Source of the DNA: an uncultured Lachnospiraceae bacterium
GTDB taxonomy: Bacteria > Bacillota > Clostridia > Lachnospirales > Lachnospiraceae
Assembly: GCA_900313435.1 (NCBI GenBank)
Contig: OMRF01000317.1
Coordinates: 1 to 5,706 of the forward strand
Direction: 5' to 3'
Length of the DNA: 5,706 bases
Below are positions 1 through 5,706 of the stretch, in pieces (within the stretch, counting starts at the first letter, position 1; each line of letters begins with the position of its first letter). Below the pieces are notes generated by a model, which saw only the letters and a list, made by a program, of their open reading frames with translations, searched no databases and had not been told where the DNA came from. A program made the position numbers and the translations under genes.

Positions 1-98
1 GTTACAAGATCCTCTACCGCCTGCTTGTGAAGATCGTAATAATCCGTTTCCTTCTCAAGCTCCCTTTCCCGGGCTCTCTTTTTCCTATGGGAAGACAT
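1..98 (-). CDS. Start of an unidentified gene, cut by the left edge
   Basis: An ATG at 98-96 opens a frame of 32 complete codons without a stop that runs off the window. The visible product begins MSSHRKKRARERELEK and continues with an acidic and aromatic stretch (TDYYDLHKQAVEDLV). It has no hydrophobic segment or signal peptide so far, so this is a highly charged, presumably cytoplasmic N-terminus. The ATG lies 2 nt after the TAA of the preceding four-helix protein gene, which suggests coupled translation; a GGGTG stretch about 10 nt upstream is a weak possible ribosome site. The basic start resembles the cytoplasmic leads of the two preceding membrane proteins, so it may be another membrane protein of the same set, but that is inference. 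I do not recognise the family from this fragment. Confidence 0.6.
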   Translation of the reverse strand, partial: MSSHRKKRARERELEKETDYYDLHKQAVEDLV

Positions 99-100
99 CC

Positions 101-670
101 TTATTCGTCACCCGAAAGCTCGATCTCGGTCATATCGCTTGACTCAACCGCGATCGAGGTGTTGATCATCTTCAGAAGCTTCTTGTAAATGGGAAGCGTT
201 ATAACGAGTGCAAGCCCCACAATAAGGAATAACATGTGGACATTCAGCATATTAAAGGCCCGACCGATATAATCCTCATAATTGATGGGGTTCACAGTCC
301 TGTTCAGAGCCTCGGCAATTACGGACTGGTACATATAGTCGCAGATGATGACCGCAATGTTCATCGCAAAGAAGAGGATCAGCATGGGCTTATTCACGGG
401 CTTTCTCTTCGGGAAGATATTGAGGTAGCATACAAGCGAAAGGAATGAAGCCAGCATAGTCACAAAGCCATATATTCCCATCCCGGGTCCGTTGATCCTG
501 GCCGTGGTATGGGATATGTGTGTCAGATTCAGGGCATAGATGAGAAACGCTATGACAAAGACCACAAAGGCAATGTTGTGAGGCCGACGCTTCAGGGAAA
601 CAAGAAATTTCCTGATGAACTCCGGTCCTTTAAATGTCTTCTGTTTTTTCGCAGTTTTTTCAGTGCTCAC
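101..670 (-). CDS. Small four-helix membrane protein, unknown function
   Basis: This is a 189-residue integral membrane protein that I cannot assign to a named family. It has a basic cytoplasmic lead (residues 1-31, many Lys and Arg), then hydrophobic helices at about 33-51, 64-86, 95-116 and 141-161. It ends in a cytoplasmic tail that is basic just after the last helix (YKKLLK) and acidic at the end (EIELSGDE). The positive residues between helices 2 and 3 (FPKRKP) and at both ends place N and C termini inside. Notable motifs are NLTHISHTT followed by GPGMGIYGF leading into helix 2, and CDYMYQ at the end of helix 3. The start is a GTG in a GTGA overlap with the stop of the ATPase gene, supported by a strong ribosome site 7 nt upstream. 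Its position directly after the ATPase suggests a role with the sugar transporter, but no catalytic motif is visible. Confidence 0.85.
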   Translation of the reverse strand: MSTEKTAKKQKTFKGPEFIRKFLVSLKRRPHNIAFVVFVIAFLIYALNLTHISHTTARINGPGMGIYGFVTMLASFLSLVCYLNIFPKRKPVNKPMLILFFAMNIAVIICDYMYQSVIAEALNRTVNPINYEDYIGRAFNMLNVHMLFLIVGLALVITLPIYKKLLKMINTSIAVESSDMTEIELSGDE

Positions 671-1752
671 GCCTTATCCCCTCCTCTAATCGCATTCGTC
701 GTCTCCTTGTCAAAGAAATGACGCTTCACGAACCGGACCGAAAGGCCGTCACCCGGCTTGTAATCACACCAGCCCTTGAACTTTCCTGTCATCCTGACAG
801 AAGAATTGCCAACATGTCCGTGAACAAGGGTATTCATTCCGAGATTCTCGTTGAGATTAACTGACATAGGGATATCGCCGTCCTCGTGAGGTTCGATATT
901 CTCAGGGCGAACACCGAGTGTGACGGTCTTTCCCTCATAAGGAGCGAGCATCGCCTTTTCTTCGGGTAGTATCGCAGTAGAGAACTCGCCAGAAACAAGC
1001 TTCCCGTCGGAAACTCTTACATCAAATACATTCATGGGAGGAAGCCCAATGAAGCCGGCCACAAAAAGGTTCGCGGGTGAATCATAGAGTTCCAGAGGAG
1101 TACCTATCTGCTGAACATGTCCCATGGACATACATACTATCCTGTCGGCAAGGGTAAGCGCCTCAGTCTGATCATGGGTGACATACATCATGGTAGCTGA
1201 AAGCCTCTTATGAAGAAGAAGTATCTCTCTTCTTGTAGAGCCGCGGAGCTTCGCATCAAGGTTCGAAAGAGGCTCATCGAAAAGGAAGAGCTTCGGGGAA
1301 CGTACTATGGAACGCCCCATTGCGACTCTCTGCCTCTGACCGCCGGAAAGCTGTGAAGGCTTCTTGTTGAGCTGCGGGGTAAGCCCCAGGATCTCTGCGG
1401 CAGCCAGAACCTTCTTGTGGATGACGTTCGGATCTTCCTTCCTGAGTGTGAGCGAAAAAGCCATATTCTCGTACACCGTCATGTGACCGTACAGAGCGTA
1501 GCTCTGGAAGACCATTGCCATATCACGATCCTTGGGAGGAGTCTTTGTGATATCCTTCCCGTCCATGATGAGGTGTCCCTTTGATATATCCTCAAGTCCG
1601 GCAACCATACGGAGAGTTGTTGATTTTCCGCAGCCGGAGGGTCCTACCAGGACGATCAGTTCACCGTCTTTGACATCCATATTGAAGTCAAAGACCGCCT
1701 GAACCTTGTTGTCATATATCTTGTCTATGTGCTGTAATGAGAGTTCAGCCAT
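667..1752 (-). CDS. Sugar ABC transporter ATPase, MsmX/UgpC type
   Basis: This is the cytoplasmic ATP-hydrolysing subunit of a carbohydrate importer (CUT1 type); two copies would power the permease pair. At 361 residues it has the usual family length. Visible motifs in order: Walker A GPSGCGKST (37-45), Q-loop glutamine Q83, signature LSGGQ (135-139), Walker B ending in D159-E160, D-loop SNLD (163-166) and switch histidine H193 in VTHDQTEA. All catalytic residues are intact. The C-terminal part (about 240-361), with TLGVRPENIE, is the TOBE/regulatory domain typical of MalK, UgpC and MsmX. The ATG has AAAGGAG 7 nt upstream and lies 16 bp after the preceding gene. Two normally conserved spots differ: YALYGHMTVYEN, where relatives usually have YALYPHM, and LRGSTRREI, where LRVQMR-like sequence is usual. 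In Bacillus, LplABC-type systems often borrow a shared MsmX; here the ATPase is encoded in the operon. It could also serve other importers of the cell. Confidence 0.96.
   Translation of the reverse strand: MAELSLQHIDKIYDNKVQAVFDFNMDVKDGELIVLVGPSGCGKSTTLRMVAGLEDISKGHLIMDGKDITKTPPKDRDMAMVFQSYALYGHMTVYENMAFSLTLRKEDPNVIHKKVLAAAEILGLTPQLNKKPSQLSGGQRQRVAMGRSIVRSPKLFLFDEPLSNLDAKLRGSTRREILLLHKRLSATMMYVTHDQTEALTLADRIVCMSMGHVQQIGTPLELYDSPANLFVAGFIGLPPMNVFDVRVSDGKLVSGEFSTAILPEEKAMLAPYEGKTVTLGVRPENIEPHEDGDIPMSVNLNENLGMNTLVHGHVGNSSVRMTGKFKGWCDYKPGDGLSVRFVKRHFFDKETTNAIRGGDKA
678..685 (-). promoter_or_regulatory. Ribosome binding site deciding the GTG start at 670
   Basis: The minus strand reads AGGAGGGG, 7 nt before the GTG at 670-668. 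This strong site lies inside the last codons of the ATPase gene and supports the GTG start, which overlaps the ATPase stop (GTGA). Confidence 0.8.
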
Positions 1753-1768
1753 CTCACTGCTCCTTTGC

Positions 1769-2326
1769 TCACGCCTGACCTGCTAATTGTTCAACAGCCT
1801 TCTGATGATTCTCCAGAGATCTGCATTTTGAAAGCCCCACTATAGCCGCTATAACGCAGCAGAGTCCGGAAAGACCAAGGTAGATGCAGATCCTTATGAA
1901 CTGCGCATTTTCCATTGCCATAACAGTCCCGCCGCCCTCGATAGTCACAGGGAAATGAAGAGCCTGCCAGGGATAGATGAAGATCCTTACGAACTGGAAG
2001 AGACCTATGAAAAGCAGTACAAAATGATAACCCCGGATATAATTCTTCACTCCTTCCGAGCAAAGGAACACTATGAGGAGGAACAGCAGGTTGTAGATGA
2101 TCGAGATCGCTATCCTGATATTGTAATAATACTGCCCTCTCTCGGGATGTCCGACATCCGATGAATAAAGCGAAATGAAATATAAAACATCAAGCGCCAG
2201 TGCCAGAAGAGCAAGACCGGAAGAAAGCTTGTTCTTCGTAAAACGCATCCTGTCCTTTTTGACGAACGCGTCATCCATATTTTCAACAGATACCGAGGCT
2301 GTGACCTCTTTTCCGAGCTTACTCAC
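1769..2326 (-). CDS. Small four-helix membrane protein, unknown function
   Basis: This is a 185-residue integral membrane protein with no family I can name. A charged cytoplasmic lead (residues 1-33, ending in a Lys/Arg-rich stretch) precedes hydrophobic helices at about 35-55, 70-89, 101-119 and 143-165, followed by a short soluble tail. Charge placement (NYIRG between helices 2 and 3, KCR after helix 4) gives an N-in, C-in topology. The outer loops hold HPERGQYYY and HFPVTIEGGG. A short pattern recurs at helix edges: NIRIAI (69-74), FVRIFIY (112-118) and FIRICIY (143-149), hinting at internal duplication. The start is GTG in a GTGA overlap with the previous stop, with a purine-rich ribosome site 7 nt upstream. 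It lies between another small membrane protein and the ATPase gene (16 bp gap), so a role beside the transporter is likely but unproven. It shows no transporter, kinase or enzyme motif. Confidence 0.85.
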   Translation of the reverse strand: MSKLGKEVTASVSVENMDDAFVKKDRMRFTKNKLSSGLALLALALDVLYFISLYSSDVGHPERGQYYYNIRIAISIIYNLLFLLIVFLCSEGVKNYIRGYHFVLLFIGLFQFVRIFIYPWQALHFPVTIEGGGTVMAMENAQFIRICIYLGLSGLCCVIAAIVGLSKCRSLENHQKAVEQLAGQA

Positions 2327-2919
2327 GATGCCGCCCCCTTTCCTTCTTCGATCAGATCCTTTTCCTGCTTCATCAGTGAGAACTTCCAGATCATGATGAT
2401 CAGCATGAATGCGTTACATATGAGCGCAAATGCGAAAACACCGATCCTCACGTCAAACCAGAAGGTCGACTCTGTATAATACGAGCCTCTTTGTTCGGCA
2501 AAGGCCTTGAACGCGTCAAAATCCACCGTTGTGAGAAACTGTATCTTATATGCCGCTATTTTTCCGTTTGCCCAGAAGAATACTGCGACATTCGCCACAA
2601 GGTTCGCCGCGACTGCGACCACGTTCCCGACATAATAACGTCTTCTCACATGCGTGCTCGTGATAAAGAGCAGGAGTGCTATGATGATGAGCATCAGCCC
2701 GAGATGCAGGAAGGTCTTGTTGAAGGGCTGCATATCATAGAATATGAGCGAACCCGGGATAGGATTCCTGTCCGCGTTCTGGGGATCCCTGATCGTATAA
2801 TAGAATGACTCATAGAGGTCCGTCATTATCCCGAGAGAATACAGGAATACAACAACGCTCGATATCAACACAAGAAAGCATGCTATCTTCTGCATTACCA
2901 TCTCTTTTTTGTACATCAT
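2323..2919 (-). CDS. Small four-helix membrane protein, unknown function
   Basis: This is a 198-residue integral membrane protein that I do not recognise. Helices are predicted at about 11-32, 70-88, 97-116 and 156-178. The loop between helices 2 and 3 is strongly basic (HVRRRYY) and the tail is charged (KQEKDLIEEGK), so both ends should be inside and two larger loops (about 33-69 and 117-155) outside. The outer loops are rich in aromatic and polar residues (ESFYYTIRDPQNADRNP, QRGSYYTESTFWFD), which would suit contact with a lipoprotein or sugar, but this is inference. The first helix has no lipobox or clear cleavage site. Start choice is uncertain: two adjacent ATGs (2919 and 2916) follow AGGGGG with only 2 or 5 nt spacing, so the second, giving 197 residues, may be used. 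It is the first gene after the binding protein, separated by a stem-loop region, and its stop overlaps the next start. Confidence 0.85.
   Translation of the reverse strand: MMYKKEMVMQKIACFLVLISSVVVFLYSLGIMTDLYESFYYTIRDPQNADRNPIPGSLIFYDMQPFNKTFLHLGLMLIIIALLLFITSTHVRRRYYVGNVVAVAANLVANVAVFFWANGKIAAYKIQFLTTVDFDAFKAFAEQRGSYYTESTFWFDVRIGVFAFALICNAFMLIIMIWKFSLMKQEKDLIEEGKGAAS
2334..2341 (-). promoter_or_regulatory. Ribosome binding site deciding the GTG start at 2326
   Basis: The minus strand reads AAAGGGGG, one base from the ideal AAAGGAGG, 7 nt before the GTG at 2326-2324. It lies in the end of the preceding gene and supports the overlapping GTG start over any later ATG. Confidence 0.7.
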
Positions 2920-2957
2920 GACCCCCTGTCACTATCGAAAATCCTTCGTCAGACAAT

Positions 2958-2975
2958 CCTTAGAACTATCTAAGG
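2958..2975 (-). promoter_or_regulatory. Second stem-loop in the gap after the binding-protein gene
   Basis: A perfect 7-bp inverted repeat, CCTTAGA and TCTAAGG, surrounds a 4-nt loop. It lies about 40 nt upstream of the next start codon, too far to cover the ribosome site directly. It may act with the GC-rich hairpin just before it as an RNA-stability or processing element. It could also be an operator-like palindrome. No T-run follows, so it is not a standard terminator. Confidence 0.45.
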
Positions 2976-2980
2976 GAATA

Positions 2981-3008
2981 CCCGGACGGGTGATGAAGCC
3001 CGCCCGGG
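2981..3008 (-). promoter_or_regulatory. GC-rich stem-loop just after the binding-protein stop
   Basis: In the minus-strand transcript CCCGGGCGGG pairs with CCCGTCCGGG over 10 bp with one G-U wobble and an 8-nt loop. The wobble pairs only in this orientation; the plus-strand RNA would have an A-C mismatch there, so the structure fits the operon's transcript. It begins 14 nt after the stop of the solute-binding protein gene. No U-rich tract follows (TATTCCC), so it is not a classic intrinsic terminator. In known importer operons such as mal, hairpins after the binding-protein gene raise its mRNA relative to downstream genes by protecting the 3' end or causing partial termination. That role is inferred here. 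Confidence 0.65.
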
Positions 3009-3022
3009 TCAAAAATCAGTGA

Positions 3023-5164
3023 TTATTTAAGCGTCTTGTAGAAGTTCTGAAGCTCTTCCCAAGCCTGCTCCTTGATCTGAAGGTAAGAAGCACCCTGATA
3101 ATCATTCTTTACTGTGTCAGCTCCTGAGAAGCCTTCAGCAGAGCCCTTTGCGATGAGGTCAACAAGTACGTTCACCTGATCGTCACCCTTTGAGGTTGAG
3201 AACTGCTTTGTAAGGTTCGTGTAGGAGTTGATCTGATCGTTGTCAGCCTTCGTTGTAGGAAGGACTGTAGGTACTGAGGTGTACCAGGAGTTGCTTGCAA
3301 GCGCGAGCTCCGGATGCTTGATGGTACCAAGAGCGATAGCGTTTGAAATGTAGCCTGCGCCCTCTCTTCCGACCTCAGTGGTGCACTGATACTCAAATGC
3401 CTGGCTCTTCATGAAGGAAAGGGTTGATCCAAGATACATACGTGCGTAGTTCGTGTAGTTGCCCTTTGCCTTCTCCCAAAGCTCAGCACGTGTAGCGTCA
3501 GCGATAACAGGCATATCTTCGCCGTTGAACTTGAAGGTCTCGCCCTTCTTGATGAATGCATCGGGACCGTAGGACATAAGGATGATGCCCTCAGGTGAGT
3601 ATGCGTAATCGATGAGCTTCAGGCAGGCATTAAGCTTGTTTGTATCTGATCCTACGCCGGCCTTTGAAATTCCCCATCCATCAGTCTTAACTGATCTCCA
3701 GGACTCGGTAAATCTCATATAGGTCTCGCTCTTTCCGTCATTCCATTTTGATACGGGAACCATTACTGCCATATACTTCTCACCGGGCTTAAGTGTCTTT
3801 GAATCCTCAGGCTGGTTGTAGATGGTCTGTGTCTGGTTGTAATCATAGTGCATGAAACCAAGTTCGTTCTCGAGATACTTCTTTGTATTCTCTTCCTGAT
3901 TGTTTACGAATGCTTCGGAGATAAGACCTTCCTTTACCATGTCATTCATCTTCTTGAGAGCATCATATGTAGCCTGCTCCTGACGAGCGTCATGAAGCTT
4001 TCCGTCATTTCCTACATAGAGGTAATCCTGACGGGACTCAAGGCCTCTTACACCGAAGAGAACGCCTGCGAAACGGAACATATCAGACCTTCTTGCAAGG
4101 TTGTTTTCCTCACGTGTAAAGACACCCTGTATCTTGTCTGTTCCGTTGAGGGTCTGAGCATTTGAAACCACGCAACGAAGGAGAGCTACGAGTTCATCCA
4201 CATCCCATGCAGCGTTCTGGCCGCAGAAGAGATCCGAACGGGTCGTTCCGTAGTAGTTGTTGTAAGTCTTGTCGATGTATTCACGAAGCATATTAACGGC
4301 ATCAACACCGCTCATAGCGCCCTTTGCATTCATCTTCTCAACGATGTTTCCGTATGCGCCGTAATCCTTCGTAACCTTCTCTGTGGACTTTCCGTCCTTC
4401 TTTACGACATCGATATCAACCTTGCCGGATGTAGGCATGAAAGGCTGATATACGGGAGCTGCAGTTGTTCCCGAAGCAGCTGCGGTGAACTGTCCGTCGC
4501 CGTCGAGAAGCTTTGCAACCATGTCAGTCCTCATAAGGGGCATCTTCTCGATATCGTTAACACCGTCGAAGTAAGGTGAGAAGTAGATAGCGCCTGTTGA
4601 AACATTTCCTGTGATGGAGAGACGAACGATGGGGTTCTTCTCAAGATAAGCCTTGAAGTTGGGCATCTTGTCAAGATACTCACCGATGTTTACGATGGAG
4701 CCCTGCTCACCGAATTCGGAAAGCTTTGCAGCGGTACCGGAAACCATATCAACGTCTCCGAGCTTTTCTTTCCAGTAATCAAACTCCTTGGTTGCGGAGT
4801 TGCCCTGATAAACACTTGTGAACTTCATTCCAAGCTTGTCCTGAAGCGCTACCCAGGTAGGCTTGAGGTCGCCTGAATTGTAGGTCTTCCCGTCTGCAAG
4901 GGTAACGCCCGCGCCTGCGGTCTCAGCGTCAAATACGATACCTGTCTTTGCGCTGTTGTAACCGGTAGCCATACGAAGCTCGGTTCCCTTTTCAAACTTC
5001 AGAAGATCCTCTGCCGGTGCAGCTGAAGATGAAGCTGCACTACTTGCCGGCTGTGCCGACGCACTGCTTGTGGGCTGCTGAATGCTGTTGCCGCATCCTG
5101 CCACAAATGCTACGGTCAAAAGTGATACAAGACCGAGCGAAAGTGCCTTTTTACCTTTTCTCAT
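3023..5164 (-). CDS. Sugar ABC transporter lipoprotein, LplA/YtcQ type
   Basis: This is the extracellular, membrane-anchored substrate-binding subunit of a carbohydrate importer (family 1 solute-binding protein). The product begins with basic residues, a hydrophobic stretch and the lipobox VAGC, putting the lipidated cysteine at C24. A flexible Ser/Ala/Pro-rich linker follows (about 31-52). The mature domain has typical landmarks: PTWVALQDKLGMKF near the N-lobe, DVDMVSG with NIGEYLDKMPNFKAYLEKN, the hinge-region PLMRTDMVAKLLD, MNDMVKEGLISEAF, LIDYAYSPEGIILMSYGPD, and a Trp/Tyr-rich C-terminus. At 713 residues it is clearly longer than the usual 450-570, with extra sequence between about 215 and 350. 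The mature protein has cysteines at 314, 331, 514 and 594; 314 and 331 could form a disulphide, which is unproven. The ATG has an ideal AAGGAGG 6 nt upstream. It follows the permease gene by 74 bp. The substrate is not evident; a complex oligosaccharide is plausible for this family. Confidence 0.95.
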   Translation of the reverse strand: MRKGKKALSLGLVSLLTVAFVAGCGNSIQQPTSSASAQPASSAASSSAAPAEDLLKFEKGTELRMATGYNSAKTGIVFDAETAGAGVTLADGKTYNSGDLKPTWVALQDKLGMKFTSVYQGNSATKEFDYWKEKLGDVDMVSGTAAKLSEFGEQGSIVNIGEYLDKMPNFKAYLEKNPIVRLSITGNVSTGAIYFSPYFDGVNDIEKMPLMRTDMVAKLLDGDGQFTAAASGTTAAPVYQPFMPTSGKVDIDVVKKDGKSTEKVTKDYGAYGNIVEKMNAKGAMSGVDAVNMLREYIDKTYNNYYGTTRSDLFCGQNAAWDVDELVALLRCVVSNAQTLNGTDKIQGVFTREENNLARRSDMFRFAGVLFGVRGLESRQDYLYVGNDGKLHDARQEQATYDALKKMNDMVKEGLISEAFVNNQEENTKKYLENELGFMHYDYNQTQTIYNQPEDSKTLKPGEKYMAVMVPVSKWNDGKSETYMRFTESWRSVKTDGWGISKAGVGSDTNKLNACLKLIDYAYSPEGIILMSYGPDAFIKKGETFKFNGEDMPVIADATRAELWEKAKGNYTNYARMYLGSTLSFMKSQAFEYQCTTEVGREGAGYISNAIALGTIKHPELALASNSWYTSVPTVLPTTKADNDQINSYTNLTKQFSTSKGDDQVNVLVDLIAKGSAEGFSGADTVKNDYQGASYLQIKEQAWEELQNFYKTLK

Positions 5165-5170
5165 ACAATT

Positions 5171-5177
5171 CCTCCTT
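5171..5177 (-). promoter_or_regulatory. Strong ribosome binding site of the binding-protein gene
   Basis: The minus strand reads AAGGAGG, a full match to the 16S rRNA tail, 6 nt before the ATG. It is the best site in the window, in line with the need for more binding protein than membrane subunits. Confidence 0.85.
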
Positions 5178-5202
5178 AAGCATTTTTAAACCTTTATCTT
5201 CA

Positions 5203-5216
5203 ACGGGTCGTCCCGT
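5203..5216 (-). promoter_or_regulatory. Small stem-loop between permease and binding-protein genes
   Basis: ACGGG and CCCGT form a perfect 5-bp stem around an ACGA loop on the transcript. It can be lengthened by three further pairs (one G-U) after a single mismatch. It lies in the 74-bp gap, about 25 nt upstream of the ribosome site. No T-run follows, so it is not a terminator. It may mark an RNA processing or stability site at the 5' side of the binding-protein message; the evidence is only the fold itself. Confidence 0.35.
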
Positions 5217-5239
5217 GAAAGATCATAAATGATATCAGA

Positions 5240-5706
5240 TCACTCCTTGACACCGCCCACATTGGTACCCTTCGCAAAATACTTCTGAATGAAGGGATAG
5301 ATGACCAGGATCGGGATGATTGAGCAGACGATCAGCGCATAGATTATGGAGTCAGGCGAATACACCTCGTTCCATCCGGCAGTGAACTCCGGATCCTGAT
5401 ACTGCTCCAGAAGCTCTCTTATGAAAACCTGCAGCGGCTTCTCGTAGCTGTTTGAGATCATCTGCCTCGCCCAGAAGTATCCGTTCCATCTTGATATCGC
5501 AAAGAACAGTGTGACCGTCGCAATAGTGGATTTCGTCATCGGGATATATACCGTCCGAAGAACCTGGAATTCCGTCGCGCCATCGACTATGGCCGCTTCC
5601 TCGATCTCCTGGGGCACCTCCTCAAAAGCGTTTCGAAGGAGGATGATGTTCATTGCCGCCATACCCATGGCTATGACCACGAGCCACTTGTCATCCCAGA
5701 TGCCGA
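5240..5706 (-). CDS. Sugar ABC transporter permease, LplC/YtcP type, C-terminal half
   Basis: This is a channel-forming inner subunit of a CUT1-type carbohydrate importer. About 155 C-terminal residues are visible, roughly half of a usual 290-300-residue protein. The frame stays open to the right edge: before the GTG at 5680 the translation continues upstream as GIWDDKWL, so that codon is not the real start and the gene begins outside the window. The diagnostic coupling-loop motif is present: EEAAIVDGATEFQVLRTVYIP (EAA, then G, then the I-P end, codons about 5602-5540), which docks onto the ATPase. Helices flank it: a segment around AMGMAAMNIILL, one after the loop (STIATVTLFFAIS), and a final helix (IIYALIVCSIIPILVIYPFIQ). 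The ending YFAKGTNVGGVKE is typical of LplC-like permeases. The partner LplB-like permease is not in the window and would be expected upstream. Confidence 0.95.
   Translation of the reverse strand, partial: GIWDDKWLVVIAMGMAAMNIILLRNAFEEVPQEIEEAAIVDGATEFQVLRTVYIPMTKSTIATVTLFFAISRWNGYFWARQMISNSYEKPLQVFIRELLEQYQDPEFTAGWNEVYSPDSIIYALIVCSIIPILVIYPFIQKYFAKGTNVGGVKE

Noticed and set aside
2491..2808. Open frame of 105 codons on the plus strand
   Set aside because: It is antisense to the 198-residue membrane protein gene, whose ribosome site, overlaps and helix pattern are far better supported.
2920..2957. Possible promoter TTGTCT with TAGTGA before the first small membrane-protein gene
   Set aside because: The -10 match is poor and nothing else supports initiation there.
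3848..4165. Open frame of 105 codons on the plus strand
   Set aside because: It lies wholly inside the well-supported binding-protein gene in antisense, has no ribosome site of note, and its hydrophobic look results from the opposite-strand codons.
5017..5040. Perfect 8-bp inverted repeat (GTGCAGCT / AGCTGCAC) with an 8-nt loop inside the binding-protein linker
   Set aside because: It falls in the Ala/Ser-rich linker codons (GCA, GCT), where such palindromes arise easily by chance; no other sign of a regulatory site.
5222..5233. Short palindrome ATCAT-AA-ATGAT near the permease stop
   Set aside because: Only 5 bp per arm in an AT-rich gap; too weak to call an operator.
5178..5239. Possible promoter before the binding-protein gene (TTGAAG with AT-rich sequence downstream)
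   Set aside because: No -10 hexamer at proper spacing; the gap is short and the gene is probably read from the operon promoter.

Overview
The window looks like part of one long, single-direction operon from a low-to-mid GC Bacillota genome, most likely a clostridial (Lachnospiraceae-like) gut or rumen anaerobe. This rests on the strong AGGAGG-type Shine-Dalgarno sites, the Ser/Ala-rich lipoprotein linker, the LplA/LplC-type sugar importer genes and the tight, overlapping gene packing. The taxonomic call is an inference from style, not from a marker gene.

Every gene is on the minus strand, so transcription runs from the right edge to the left. In order: (1) the C-terminal half of an LplC/YtcP-type permease, cut by the right edge (5240-5706); (2) a large 713-residue lipoprotein solute-binding protein (3023-5164); (3) a 103-bp gap with two stem-loops; (4) a four-helix membrane protein of 198 residues (2323-2919); (5) a second, of 185 residues (1769-2326); (6) a complete MsmX/UgpC-type ATPase of 361 residues (667-1752); (7) a third small four-helix protein of 189 residues (101-670); (8) the first 32 codons of another gene, cut by the left edge (1-98). 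There is no gene-free stretch above about 100 bp. I see no RNA gene, mobile element, CRISPR array or convincing internal promoter.

The recognisable genes form a carbohydrate ABC importer. The lipoprotein captures a sugar or oligosaccharide outside the cell, the permease (with a partner presumably encoded just upstream, outside the window) forms the channel, and the ATPase drives transport. The substrate cannot be read from the sequence.

The unusual part is the set of small, polytopic proteins of unknown function around the ATPase gene. All three complete ones are under 200 residues with four predicted helices and both ends inside. Two of them start on GTG within 4-nt overlaps with the preceding stop codon, and the fourth gene starts 2 nt after the third stops. 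This implies coupled translation, and possibly an accessory membrane complex made together with the ATPase. It is the best candidate here for something undescribed.
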